64,000 nucleotides of DNA from Marasmius tenuissimus (GCA_029532415.1 JAQOTA010000047.1:2976001-3040000), one strand, 5' to 3'; shown: positions 35,911 through 47,784, numbered from the stretch's first letter. Program-made: numbers and translations. Notes: generated from the sequence alone by a model not told the origin.

Positions 35911-38900
35911 CTAACCAGAGCTGGCAAGAAGTTGTAGGATCTGAGTCATGGATAGAGTACCGTTCAAGAGATTCGCTCGTAGCAGCTGAGCGAGGGTGGG
36001 GTTCGGATGGTGCGCCAGCAGTTGCAGCACGATATTAAGATCGGGGTTGTGAGGAATGAGAGGGCCAGGGGGAGCGGCACTTTGCGTAGTCTGGGCAGAC
36101 AACGATTGCGTGGCCATTACTGGCTGCTGCTGATTTGCGGAAAGGAGTGCTGTTTGTTGAAATGGGGGCGCTGGTGGTTGTGGAGTGGGTAGACGGCGCG
36201 AGTGGGATGGGAGAGACGATGAGATCAGAGTTTGGGGCTGACCAACAGTAGGAGCTGCCGTTGCAATGCTCTGGCCCTCACTGAAAGCTGCCACGGAACT
36301 CGGGGATGCAGCTGGCAAGGGGAGGGACTGAAAGTCTCCTTGAGCGAAGTCTGTCCTGGATATGACCGGGGCAGGTGTTGAAGTGGGGGGCGGAGCGGGG
36401 GCAGAGTTTCGAGTGGGAGCAGGACCTTGAATTGGCACGGGGCGGGACGGCACAGGAGGGCGGGATGACACAGAGCCCACAGGCACAGGAGTTGGGTGTG
36501 GCTTGGGCACGCTCGCTGTTGCACTGGAAGGTCCCTTGGAAGAGGAGGCCGTGGTGTTGGTCACACCAAACTCCACGCTGGATATGCCTGGGGCAACTGA
36601 CTGTGCTTCTGTACGAGGGACTGCTGAGTTAGCTCAAAGAAAGTAGGTTGTTTGAAGAAGACTTACTTCGAATTGGCTCGAAGTTTGTGAACCCCTTGAG
36701 GGTAGAGGAGCCTGCGTCAGACGTGTTATTGACGCCTGCGGAAGCCCCTACCTTAGGGCGCTTGGCGGCGGTAGGTGCTTCATCACACTGCTTGCGCTTG
36801 ACCGAGTCTATAGTTGTTTCTAAAGGTCAGATAAATATAGCCGTTAGACGAAGATGGACTATGAACATACCAGTGGTGATGGAAATCGAGCGAGATGCTT
36901 GAGCCTGCTCGCCAGGGACCACGGGCTTTGATTGTTTGGCGTTCGACACGTCCTTCAAGTGAGATTTTGAGGCATCCTTGAGGGCCGATTTGCCTTTCTC
37001 AACAGCTGGAAGAGAGCATAAGTCAAATAGGTGATGGGAAAGGTAGGAAGAACTTACGCTTTGGCGTTGTTTGAGGGTCGTTGATGTACCAGCTGTCATC
37101 CACCTCCGAATCGTTGTCGGTCGCGTTATTGTCTATGGTACCAGCCCCAGCTCGCTTGCGTGTCGCTCGTGTTACACGGCGTGAGGGCGTGACTGGTTGC
37201 TGAGGGGGGGGGATAGAGACGTCGTCGTCCTCGGCCTTGACCGAACGTGCCTTGTGTCTCGACGACGAAGACTTGACTTTTGTTTTGAGGCTGTCAACCT
37301 TGTCTGCGAAGGTCGACTTGCGTTCTCCCTCCTCGTCTGGAGCAAAGACAAGGATAGCGATCTTCCCATCGTTCAGGTCTGAAGATGATTCAGTACAGCT
37401 CAGTGGCAGTCGAACGATATGAAAACTGACCTTGGAAATCCACCCGGCGGAAGGAAAAGCGATGTTCCTCATCCGCAGCGCACTGATCGATCAGGGCCTG
37501 TTGTTGTTCCTCCGGGAGATTCTTGATCCCTTGGCGTCGGATCTTACTCGTGTTCCAAGGTTCGAGGACACCGACGGGGTAGTTATACATCTGCAAGCCC
37601 ATCTCTAGACACTTATTGCCAAGCTTGTCCCAGGGAAGGCCATTCCCGGGGAACGTGATACCTTCTTCCTCTGAAACTTTTCGTTAGGTGCCAATTACGG
37701 AGAGGTAGACTACGAGACTTACCTGCAATTGCCAGCACGACCTTTTGAATACCATTGTCGGGTTTTGCACTGGATTTCTTCTGCGACGTTGACGAGGTTG
37801 CCGTAGCCGAGGTTGCTGTAGCCGCAACGTTGACACCGGGACCGGTCACAGTGAGGCCACGCAGCTCACACATCATGATGAGCTGCTGGTCAGTGAACTC
37901 TTTCAAGGTTCCCTCGCTGTAAAGACATGGTTCATCAGTACGCAAATAGTTGGCGAATATATAACTACTCACTAGACATGGGTTTTGAATGCCGCAATCA
38001 GAGCCTCGGCGTCCATTACGTAGCCTTTCTGCGAGAACTGCAAGATAATAGGGTGAGGATCGGTGATGGTTAACAGAGATAAGATAAATACTTACCCCTG
38101 CACTCTTGAACTTCTCGTAGACATGCTGAAGTGACTGGTCGTTCTGCACTTGACCACCGACCATCAACGCAAACAGATGGATTTGGTAGAGATTACGCAG
38201 GCGATCACCCTAAATTTACACGGAGATTAGCTTGGTAGAAGACATTAACGAGATATTCTTACCAAGCTTTCAAGTTGGCGGATGGCGTTCTCGAAGACTC
38301 GCCGCCGTTGAGCCTTTTGCTGTGTCTCCGAGAGAGGCTTGGTACTTAACCAGAGTTTGAGAATCTCTTGGCCCTTCTCATCGCCGTGAGCCTTCATGAA
38401 AGCCAAGTAGGCGATCTGCAGTTGTCCAGGCTCCCAATCCACGTTTGTTGCGTTGATTCTTGCCAACTCAATCGCCTTGTTCTCTGTGTCTACTGCGTAA
38501 CTCTGGTAAGCATTCCAGTTGTGGAACTTCGCAGACTTCACGTCATTGACCAGGGCGTAGTAGCGTGCGAGGAGGACCGGGACTTCCAGCTTTGTGATAA
38601 CGGCTAGGTCCCTGAAAGCCTGGTCGACCTTGCTGAACCCTTGCTCGATGGCACGAATCTGCTCCTTAGTCGGGCGTCCACCTCGTCGGTCGGCAAAGGT
38701 ATCGCTGTCACCGTTGCCACCGGAGGAGGGAAAGGTAGTTTCGAAGAGACTGTCGATCTCTCTGAAGGTCTCCTCAATGAGCTTCTCTCAGAAAGATGGC
38801 AGATCGTCCCCGGTGTCCATAGAGTCGGGGTTGTTCCCAATGTCAGGGTGATCGGGTGACGGTGCGTGTGGAGAGCTCGCCATCCCTTGGGTATTTTCTG

Positions 38901-39651
38901 AAGACGTTGATGGTCTCATACCCGGCCGTAAGGGTTCTGAAGCAAGCTGAGGTGGGGGTCCAGGATAGATCTGCAAGGGAGGTGGTGAGGGGGGCCCAGG
39001 TGAGGGAGGTGGAGGCTCCGTGAAAGACATCAAAGGCTCAGGACAAATCTGTGAGGAGGGCGGTGGTGGAGGCTCGGCTCCAGCGGCAGAGATGCCTGCC
39101 AAAGAGGGCCCTGCATTCGCAACAGAGGCTCCAAGATTCTGGTGACCAAAAAACGTGGGCGTAAGAGCGAATTGAGAATGTTCGAGGGCGTCAAGAAGCG
39201 GAGGATGCTGAGGATGGGGAGAGGCTGAGAGCCTTTGCAAGAGATACTGCGCCGTGGCAGCAGTTTGAGAGGGTTGAAGATGTGCGGGAAGTTGGAAGGG
39301 ATCTGGAGGAACAGCGTAAGACGAGGTAGATGGGTTGAAAGTGACGACATCCGAGGAAGTTGACGCGTCAAACACGCTATTTTCCGCGTCTCTCCTGGCT
39401 GCGACATTCTTCAAGAATGTAAAGTCCTGAGCTTTTGGAGTAGCCGTGATTCGACGACGTTTGGAAGGCGACAAGTCTGGTGTTGACGTGGTGTTCGAGT
39501 GAACATTAGTCGTGGAGTTCGCACCAGCCAGAGCCTCGGCCTCGGCGTCGATTCGCTCCAGATGCTCACGGACCTCAGGGAGCTGTAAAAACTCGTCGTT
39601 GATTTCGGATGCCTGAGAAGCCTGAGACATTGGCTTGGTGATCTCAGTCAT
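35911..39651 (-). pseudogene. Large KDZ-block gene of unknown function, one in-frame TGA
   Basis: Nine exons keep one frame of 1107 codons: 38263-39651, 38096-38209, 37973-38037, 37723-37916, 37431-37670, 37058-37378, 36871-37005, 36667-36819 and 35911-36620. All introns are GT-AG. A single TGA interrupts exon 1 at 38788-38790 (codon 288), immediately before the EKLIEETFREIDSLFE stretch. The first 287 residues are Pro-rich with a basic patch (KRRR). The middle (WNAYQSYAVDTENKAIELAR, then LRNLYQIHLFALMVGGQ, then LYNYPVGVLEPWN-like and DGKIAILVFAPDEEGERK) looks globular. The last third is Lys/Ser/Thr then Pro/Gln-rich and ends in a short hydrophobic helix-like segment. I do not recognise a domain. 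Its place and preservation suggest an accessory gene of the KDZ element. Start: ATG before MTEITKPMSQ. Confidence 0.75.
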
Positions 39652-40314
39652 GAGCAGCGCGACCTGTTAAGCAGTCAGAGATACAATTGAAAAGGAGCAA
39701 AAAATAAGCAAAAAAAAAAGAGAAACTCACGGGAGAGCCAGTGGTAGAGAAGAAAAACGGAAGGAAGAAAAAAATCGCTGTTGTTTGGCCGTTTTGAGGT
39801 CGACGCCAGTAAAAGTAATGGCAAATAAAGGTAATCTTGTGCAAAGGAAGCGCGGCAATAGAAGCGTCAAGGAATCCAAGGGGTTGACCTGCAAGCGAGG
39901 GAAAGGTCAATAGTGTTAACGGTTTTGCGTTTTGAGGCAGGAGGACGCACGTAAGGTCAGGCTAAAAGGCCGACATTTGAGCCTAGACTTCCACTGACCT
40001 CGACCTCCGAAGTCGTTCGAGTGAATCTTGGTGGAGGTTGCCGCACACAAGTTCACCATTGTGGCTAGGTTAGGAGATAATTGCGAGCAATAGCCACATA
40101 GGTTAGAGTTGGTGGAGGTGGTAGAGGAAGGGAAGAAACACGTGGACTGGTCTCACGTTATCAATGTTTTTCCACGAGAGCTTGACATGTTTGTCGAAAC
40201 AAACATGTCAATATTCCGGACTCCGGGGACCGGTGTATTTCCGTATTCCGCAAATCATTCTGGCCCGGAAGCTAACTGTAGAATTTGCGTGTCTCCAATA
40301 CATGTTATACATCG
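39652..40314. other. Spacer between two KDZ-block genes, contains a hairpin
   Basis: Promoter side of the 35911-39651 gene and 3' side of the 40315-41085 gene. No frame of interest. Contains the perfect inverted repeat at 40182-40211. Confidence 0.45.
40182..40211. repeat. Perfect 13-bp inverted repeat with CGAA loop
   Basis: TTGACATGTTTGT (40182-40194), loop CGAA, then its exact complement (40199-40211). It lies just beyond the stop of the minus-strand gene at 40315, so it could form a 3' stem-loop in that transcript or serve as a binding site for element proteins. Function unknown. Confidence 0.9.
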
Positions 40315-41085
40315 TCATTGCTGATAGCGAAGCTTCTTCTTTGACCAGGCGTAATCTAACTCAACAAACCCTTCAATAGCGTAGCACTGAACATCTTCAA
40401 TCCAGTTAATCAACTCTCGCACATCTTGTCGATATGATTCAACCTCCCGCCATTCGTCGCCTACTCCGTAGACGTTCAATACACGATGTTGTAATTTCTG
40501 CAGTGACGAAAAGATAGTCTCTTGTAATTTGAGAGCCCGGTCAAACCATGTGTAGTTGTCAGTGGAAGCCGCTCGGAATTCCTGGTAAAGTTCTTCGACG
40601 TAATGAGCTCGGTTGGGGATTGAGGAAGTGAAGTCGGAATGTATAGTGCGAGCCTTCTGTACAGAATCGTCCGAGGCACTATAATGAAGGAATGATAAGA
40701 GGTGGAATGATAAGACTCAGAGACGGAAGAGTATACAGTTACATACCTATTCGCACTTTCAACTCCCTCTTGTATCCTACTACCCTTCTTGACCACTCGA
40801 CGTATCTTGCGTAGCTCTTGAGCCCTGGAAGTATGTACCTTGTGTTGATGAAAAATGGATTGAACCAAGAGAAAGACAAACATTACCTTGCTGCTTCCTC
40901 TGTCCGCCGCTTGTCCTGGCGTCGTGCTCGTATAATATCAGGATGGCTGGAAGATTGTGGCGATTATTTTAATGTTTGAGAGAGAGAAGAAGGGAGGTTA
41001 CTCACTTGTCTCGCCATCTTTTAGCTTTTGCATTGTTTGCTAGTCGTCGTTGCTCCTGAGTGAGGTACAACTTCTTGCGTGGCAT
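40315..41085 (-). CDS. 193-aa basic protein of the KDZ block
   Basis: Four exons (41006-41085, 40887-40946, 40747-40824, 40315-40678) give an intact 193-aa protein. Introns are GT-AG and 59-68 nt. The N-terminus, MPRKKLYLTQEQRRLANNAK, is followed by about 60 residues very rich in Arg, Lys and Gln (RARRQDKRRTEEAARAQELR), which looks like a nucleic-acid-binding helix. The C-terminal half has spaced Trp residues (NYTWFDRAL, DEWREVESYRQDV, NWIEDVQCYAIEGFVELDYAW). Small proteins of this look are, from memory, frequent near agaricomycete KDZ transposases; that association is established only loosely and the function is unknown. It is transcribed away from the plus-strand gene at 41547. Confidence 0.8.
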
Positions 41086-41546
41086 GATGGTAGGTGCTTA
41101 AGTACTACTTGAAGCTGATTCCAAGAATCCATGGTGCGTTACTTTTTCGATGGAGACAATGGGAGAAGTAGGTAACACCAGATTTGGGTCGATTGATGGA
41201 TATGTCGAGGAGATCGCAAATTGAAGATTTGGAGGGGAGACAAGGCGAACCACAATCCCTATGAGCGATATATGTTTTCCATGGCTATTTCCACGGTTCC
41301 GGAAACGTCTAGTGCCGGAGTAACCGGTCTGCCGAGCTGCCGAAATGCAACTGCTCAGCTCAAGAAATTAGATTCAAACTTTACTTGCTGAACCGAATTC
41401 ACACACAAACGTTCCTGCGCGACTCGTTTGAGCTCCTCAACGCTGGGCATCGTAATCTAGGTGAGCCGTCAACTTATGCTCGAGGTCTAATCATATTTCC
41501 CCGGGTTTCTCACATGTTTTTTCTGGGACAGGCACACTTTCCTAAC
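41086..41546. promoter_or_regulatory. Divergent intergenic region between two KDZ-block genes
   Basis: The 193-aa gene (minus) and the 198-aa gene (plus) start from either side of this 460-bp spacer, so both promoters must lie here. It contains clustered CCGG/CGG words at 41292-41345. No TATA box is obvious. Confidence 0.45.
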
Positions 41547-42203
41547 ATGGACCTTCCCGAGATGGACCTGGGTGATAACACATCCGACCTCCGGCTCCAT
41601 AACGTTAAACCCGACTGTAGAGATCCCGAGGAGCTATCCCACTCGGACTTTGTCTACGCAGTGGCGCCTGTCTTCAGTTCGCTCATGGAACAGACCGACG
41701 ACATGAACAAACACGAAGAGTGCTGCGAGCTCAAGAGGTTTAGCAGTGAGGTTTGGGAGGCGTGGTCCTCAGTTTGGCGTAGCTCGAAAATAGGTCAAAA
41801 GGTATAGGATTGATTTCTATCTACTCTTATCCTGTCATGAGATTTGACTGGTTTGGTATAGGAACTTATGCGAGACATTCGAGCGGAGTTTAGACTCCAT
41901 GTGTATCACATCACCCACGGGTACAAGGATTATGTCTTCGAAGGTCTCACAGCTCGCTGGGACGATATTCTCCGACATGCTGTCATTGAAAGCCGTTTTG
42001 AACGATGGGCAGACCCCGACTTTTTGGCTTCAATATGGCCGCCAGCCCCACCACCGTCCCCGGCGTATGTCAGCAAGTCTTGGGAGGAAAGTTTGGCAGA
42101 GATGAATGAGGAGTGGGGGAGATTTGCTGAGGAAAGAAACGCGCGTGAGGTAAGGCAGGCTGAGGCTGAAACTGAGGGCGTTGACTATTCTTGGAATCAT
42201 TGA
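41547..42203 (+). CDS. 198-aa acidic protein of the KDZ block
   Basis: Exon 1 (41547-41801) and exon 2 (41862-42203) join by a clean GT-AG intron of 60 nt. The protein is acidic and Trp-rich: MDLPEMDLGDNTSDLRLHNV..., WEAWSSVWRSSK, RWDDILRHAVIESRFERWAD, then a Pro patch (WPPAPPPSPAY) and a Glu-rich helix (EESLAEMNEEWGRFAEERNA). No domain is recognised. The frame is open upstream to 41385, so the start could be earlier (for example at 41514), and an upstream exon is possible. It ends 103 bp from the convergent stop of the KDZ gene. Its position suggests an element accessory gene. Confidence 0.65.
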
Positions 42204-42306
42204 GATGTATGTCGTATGTACTGTCAAAATGTTATCGTGTTATCGTGTTCATTCCTTTTCAGTCAACGTTCGGTGCTATTGAGTTAGAATTCAATTGCTG
42301 AGCTAT

Positions 42307-42933
42307 CTACTTATAGACAGGTAAATTCCGTATCATACGACCTAGATGCCTACGAAATTGCGATATACAAGCTTCCTCGAGATTGGCCCAATCAAATCCT
42401 CGCAGAGTCACTGCGGTTACCCATAAAATCCAGACCCCGCAATCATAGTCGTTGGTCTGTACTCCTCGCGTCTGAAGGGGACGCCCAGTCCAGTCAGAAA
42501 GATCCCGAAAAGGGGGCGAGCACAGCGAGTGGCCATGGTCCTGGGCCATCTCGACCAAACGGCTGATAACGAGGCGGACTTGCTATATAAGAGCTAGATG
42601 AGCGCTTGGCATTGAGCATGAATGATAGAAACATACCGAATACCAGTGGGTGACGAAGGTGCGCTGGCCGAGGCTATCAAAGATATAGATCTCGCGTGTT
42701 GTGCTCTTCACAACCGCGACGGCCCAATGTTCTATTGCCCGGGAGTGGATCGGGATGATCCAGACTTCTTTGGTCCAGTATTTGGATTTCCGAAGCGTTC
42801 GCCAGGCTCCCTCTTTGTCCGGACCGGGTTTAAGAAGCTCGGGAACAGCGTATGTTGAAAGTACGACGTATTCGATTGCACTGAACTCACGTTGCAATAG
42901 CGCACTGCAGCCGTTGACACAATCGTCATCTAA
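42307..42933 (-). pseudogene. Ulp1-like cysteine protease tail cut off by TGA
   Basis: After the TGA at 42934-42936 the frame continues LDDDCVNGCSALLQ ... IEHWAVAVV ... IYIFDSLGQ ... QTNDYDCGVWILW to the stop at 42307. His (EHWA), Asp (FDS), Gln (QTND) and Cys (DCGVW) of the C48/Ulp1 protease triad and oxyanion site are all present. Relatives have a Trp at the stop position (WLxD), so a TGG to TGA change is likely. Without readthrough the protease domain is not translated as part of the transposase. Ulp1 enzymes cleave SUMO-like modifiers, and this domain often accompanies large eukaryotic transposases. Confidence 0.85.
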
Positions 42934-45900
42934 TCAAGCCGTTGGGTTGTCGAGAATACGGAGATGCTCCGCTCGAAAGAGGTACCGGGTGTCGTCAAGG
43001 TAAAACACTCGCTGTGCCATTGGGTGACCCCGGAGAGGAGGGAAGTTTCGTGATTGTGCCCGAAGGCTGGGGTAAAGGACGCAGTCGACACGAAGATGAT
43101 CCTATGCAAGTATACTAAGCAAACATACGCGGCGAGAAGAAGATATAGACTTACAGGGTGTTCCCATGTCAACTCGCTCTCGGAACTTTCGCTGTCTTCG
43201 TCATCGCTGAACTCCGGGTTGGTCTCAATAAGGACGTCAGCAAGATAGACGGCATCGCCAGTCTGTTCTTCATCCAGTACTTCTGGTATATCCTGGTCCT
43301 CCGGTATGCCCTGCGCCACCGCTTGCTTGGTACAAGTTGGAGTTGAGCTGGCAGGATTCCTTAACAAGCTGGTAGAAGGTGAATGCGAGGGTGATTGAGC
43401 CGGGTCACGACCCTGTAGGTGCGACTCAACAAGGGAGATCTGATTGCGAAGGGTTGACCTTGGCAAGAACGGATTGGCCCAGACAGTTGCCAGGTGCAGG
43501 TGGTCACTGAGGCGAAGGTTCACGAGGGTCCTAAAGGGAGTGACTGGCAAGTGTTGATAAGGCTTCATGCAATGTCAAAAACCAGATAAGCAACGTACAC
43601 TGAGGAAGGGCCGCCATTGCCTTCAAGGCAAGAAGCTCCGTACGGAACCAACGGCACATATTGTTGGCTTCCGTTGCTAGTCTGAGGCGTTCCTCAGCGG
43701 CACGGTCCAAGGTTAACAGGGCACGTATGCCAGCACGAACTCCTTTGTCAACGAGCCAGCGTGGTGGGGTTTCTGATGCCGAGATCCAGACATCTTCAAA
43801 CAGGTGCGAGGTTTCCATGTCTCGCAACGATGTCAAGGTCAGCGGCAGCTCCTTCGGAACAGGTATCTTGTACTGTGGCTGGTAGTTGGTGGAGAGATAC
43901 GCACAAAATTGGTTGTATCTCCGGATGAGGTTTTGTAGGGCTGGTTGTCGACTTGATATGGCTTTCCGAGCCGTTTGATGTTCCTTGGTACCTGCAGTAA
44001 ACTTAAATGAGAGTGATGAAGTGTCGTGTAAAAGTAACTCACCCAACGCGCCATGAGCACCTCCCACAGCACCATCGATACGGTCAAACTCAAAGAAACT
44101 GTGTACAGCCTTGGTCCGAATGGTGTATTTGAGGTCTCTTGCCAGCAAGAGGTTGTGGAGATACTCGAGTGGGATCCGCTGGAGCTCTGGATAGTCCTGG
44201 GGAAGATCTAGGGACTCGTACAGCTCCTCAGCCTTGGCCTTCAGAGACCCATGTGCCACAACGAGCTGCTCGAGGTAGAAAAGAGAGTCGGTAGGAGGGA
44301 AGGGCATGTCCTTGATAGCCGCTTTGGTAGATGCGATAGACTTCTCGAGGTCAAGGATTTGACCCTGTAACTGGATAACTTTGGATAAGTGCTTTTTCAG
44401 GCGTGCGGGTGACCCTGTTTGATTGTAAGCCAAGAGCGACATCGAAAAAGTGTAGAAAGTGAACGTACGTGCTTTAGGTGAGGTTTGTGCTTGGCATTGT
44501 GCCTTCCATTCGTTCCGAAGAAGCTCGGCGGCAGTGCCATTCTTCCGAAGTACGCCCAAGGCATCGGCCTCCTTCTTCTGAACACCCTTGACAAGTTTAC
44601 GGTTGATCCACGAGCCAAGTTCCTCCCGGTTGTCTTGAGCAATCGAGTCGCACTGCCTATCAAGGAGCCAGGCTCTGCGTGCGAGCTAGATGAACAGTGA
44701 GACTGATTGAACTGGAGGCCAGGAATAGAGAACATGGGACACGTACAGTCGAACGTCGTTCAACTCCAATGAGCCGCCTCAACCGAGACCAAAGGCGTTC
44801 GGTTCCTTCGCCGTCCGTGAAGCCGAGACCAGGCCGCATCCGAGGATTGTAGTGGAGCTGACAAGACCACTGATGGCCATACGCGTGCATGACAGCTGTC
44901 GCCAGCTGGAGACGAGATACAACGGATTCCAGAAGGAAATCGTACTACAAGGGAGGATTACTTAGTGACGGTCCCAATCCGATAGGCACTGTTGACTTAC
45001 GAGTTGAATACTACGGTCCAGCACACATGCGACATCATAGAGTCCCACAACGGTTGCATCAGCCGGCAGCATCGAAAACAGCATCTGAAACAGAGCAACA
45101 GCGAATTTCTGTTGCTCCCCAGGGGTGTCGATGGACGCCAGAAATATTGGGATGTCGTGTCTGCAGACAAGGGCTACCAACCCGTTATGGTTGTACCTGT
45201 CGCTGGAGGACTGCTTGGAGTCTCCTCTGGCCGCTTTGTATGCGTCACGATCAGCATTAACGACGTCGTCGGGAACCACCGCTTTGCGTGGCTTAGCTGG
45301 CTTGGCTCTCGCTGCATCGAGGCGTCTCCCGACTTCATCAACATATTCCTTCGTGAGAAGGCGTGCGGACAGATGAAACGGTACTCCGTCTCCTCCGGAC
45401 TTCATGTGACGATGGTGAAAATTCCCATCAAGTGCGACATGAATGTCCCCGCCACTGGAAAGTAGTAAGTACAGTACTTGTCCGTAACTGCAAGAAGATG
45501 ACTCACACTTTGAACGAGCGACCGTAACTGCTCCCACCAAAGCAGGCTGGGCATAGCCGCTGAAGGTAGGGATCACACTCGCCCGGTTTGAGTGAGCTTT
45601 CATCATCACTCTCGTTACAGGTGTCGTCTCCTTCATTCACAATGTCTTCGGTTGATAATGTGATGTTGATGTCAGGGGAAGTCCGTTGAGGCCGCTGTGT
45701 GTTGGGCAAAGAGGTTGGAGTCGTAGTAGGTGATGAGGCCGTTGTCGCTGGTGTGATGAGGACAGTGTTGAAGTCAGTGGAGGTCGTTGATTGCTGCGTG
45801 TCGGGGGAAGGCGTTTCTTGGCTTGAGACGGGAGAAGAAGAAGCGGTTGTTTGTGCAGCAGGAGGGGACGTCGGAACCTTTGACAAGGCCGTGGACCTAC

Positions 45901-47090
45901 TCAAAGGGGAAGACAGACAGACGTCGACATCAGGCAGTGGGGGGAGTGCTTGCTTCAATTGATCGAGAGCCGTATTGATGTAGCGGTTGACGTGGACCAA
46001 AAGCGTATCGTACCACTCGAGAGAATGGCCGAGCGCTCGCCGTATTGGATCTTGTGTGGCTTTACCCTACTTGGAAGTCAGTACCAACTACGAATGAAAA
46101 GTGACAGTGGTCCATACCTCTTTGTCAACAACACGAAGGCCTCGTCGCCTGTACATCTTATCCAAAGCCCCTGCGAGAGCGGTTATTGCGTCCGAGTTTT
46201 CTTCAGAGAGGGAAAGGTAGAAGTCGAGAAGAGGTATCGCGATAGCCATGCGGTGCTGTGAAGGGGAAGTCGGAAAGAAGCCTTGCATCACTAGGGCCTC
46301 GGCGAGTGTCTTGCAGCTGCAATAGTGGATGGTCTGAAGTCCATGATCTGTTATCTGTATCAGGAAGCTGGAAGAGAAACGAAGAAAGAGGGAACGCACA
46401 TTCGAAGTGGTAAACGTGGACCTGCGAATCCATCCTCATGCAGAGTGTGGAGCCGCATTGGTAGGAGAACAGAGGTGGTTCTTTCATCCCAAACATGCGG
46501 TTCTGATAGTCAAGGAGGGGGTTCATGAGGGTGGGTAGCAAGGTCTTCCACTTCGAAACGGTATCACTGGCTTCCTCTGCGGGTGTCCTGTGAGTTTTTG
46601 TGCGAGTTGTTGTGGAGGCCGAAGTCTGCTGGTGATTGGAAGACGGTGTTTCATGATCTTCATGGTACGGTAGATTGAAGGATTCCATTCCTTGTGTGTC
46701 TTCCGGCGGCTGGAAGACACCTTCAGGATTGGATGAGTCGTTGAGGTTGCGTGGAATGGAAGGGTCTTCATCACAGTCAGAGACAGAGGGATGGCCGTTG
46801 GCCGAAGGGTTTCCTTTGACTGCAGGAGTAGGCGTTAAAATGGTACGAAGGCGGTCGAGTTTTGCGCCAATGAGTTTTTGCCGCAGGCTGGGTATAGGGA
46901 GGGCAACAGTCTCTTTGTTGCGCTTGCTCCGTTTCTTCTTGGGGCTGATGGTGGTGAGTCCGAGGGAGATCTTTCTTGGGCTCGGTGGTTTCTGATTCGA
47001 GGCCGAAGGTGTATCTTTTGTTGCATCCTTTGTCGATTTCTTTTCTCGGGGTCTCAAGCTGAAGAGTGTAGATCCGAATTTTAAGGGCAT
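42307..47090 (-). CDS. KDZ transposase with CxC-type N-terminus and Ulp1-like C-terminus
   Basis: Eleven exons keep one frame of 1410 codons: 46422-47090, 46118-46354, 45507-46066, 45001-45454, 44747-44944, 44469-44685, 44043-44414, 43599-43991, 43155-43543, 42637-43101 and 42307-42582. The N-terminal ~220 aa are basic and low complexity, followed by a Cys-cluster segment (YQCGSTLC ... IHYCSC ... GFFPTSPSQHRMAIAIPLLD) typical of KDZ-associated CxC regions. The KDZ core shows VALDGNFHHRHM, NGLVALVCRHDIP, GLYDVAC, MHAYGHQWSCQLHYNPR and GFTDGEGTERLW, so the expected acidic catalytic positions are present. A TGA at codon 1219 (42934-42936) stops translation before the Ulp1 part, giving a 1218-aa transposase. 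The first splice (donor GTCCAC) is my least certain junction. It would cut and paste the surrounding element in the nucleus. Confidence 0.88.
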
Positions 47091-47656
47091 CTTCTATCCT
47101 GTATTCATGATATATTCCGTATCTATGAGCGACGGATGCGACAAAATTTGAGCAATGAACCAACCCGGCCTGCTGAAATTTGACAATCTGCTTGTAGCCT
47201 CGTCTATTGCTTTTCTCAAACCACTCTAACCAGCTCTGTCAACTCCAGATCGCCCTTGTCGATAGGTTCAACGATTTTGAGGGAAACAGCGCGTTCTTCT
47301 GGTGGCCGAGGCTGCTCGCGCCGCGCGTTCGTGCAATGTGCAAGGTCGCAATAAGTTGAGAAGCTGTTCAAATCGAATCAAAGACGCGTAAGTGAGCGAG
47401 TAAATCCCTGAAAACATTGTATTGACGAAGGAAAGTGTACGCACCACAATAGTACGGTTGCAATTTGGCAATTTTGAGCAGGACGTGCACGAGAATGGGT
47501 CTCTTGAAGCGACTATAGACGCGAGAGCAGGGCTGAGAAGTGAAATACTCCACGCAGACCGTAGAGTATACTGTTGGAATAGTTTTCGAGGGATGGAGAG
47601 GAGCTCGCCCCAGCTGCTCGAGCACGTCGTGGGCAATGAGCAAGCTGTTGTATGTG

Positions 47657-47739
47657 ATTACGGCACGCGAGCAGGGCCTTTGAGGTACCTTTCTCACGTC
47701 CATAAAACCCCCCCTCGAGGCCTTGCTCGGTGCCGTAAT
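47657..47739. repeat. Right inverted-repeat hairpin of the KDZ block
   Basis: ATTACGGCACGCGAGCAGGG from 47657 is mirrored, with small differences, by the complement of CCTTGCTCGGTGCCGTAAT ending at 47739. Read inward from 47739, the arm GAGCAAGGCCTCGAGGGGGG matches the left-end arm starting at 34594. Confidence 0.7.
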
Positions 47740-47784
47740 ACTGCAGCCTAAGGTGTCATATAAGCGCCTGCTACCTACACGTGA

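Noticed and set aside
36225..36524. Second frames across the Pro-rich 3' exon (36225-36524 minus, 36375-36632 plus)
   Set aside because: Low-complexity shadows; the 35911-36620 exon is the one linked by in-phase introns.
44889..45465. Plus-strand frames of 120-157 codons over the KDZ core
   Set aside because: They lie opposite clear transposase motifs on the minus strand.
46118..46422. Using the stronger GTGCGT donor at 46399 for the first transposase intron
   Set aside because: It puts the cysteine-cluster half (IHYCSC...) out of frame. The weaker GTCCAC donor at 46421 keeps it in frame, though this junction remains uncertain.
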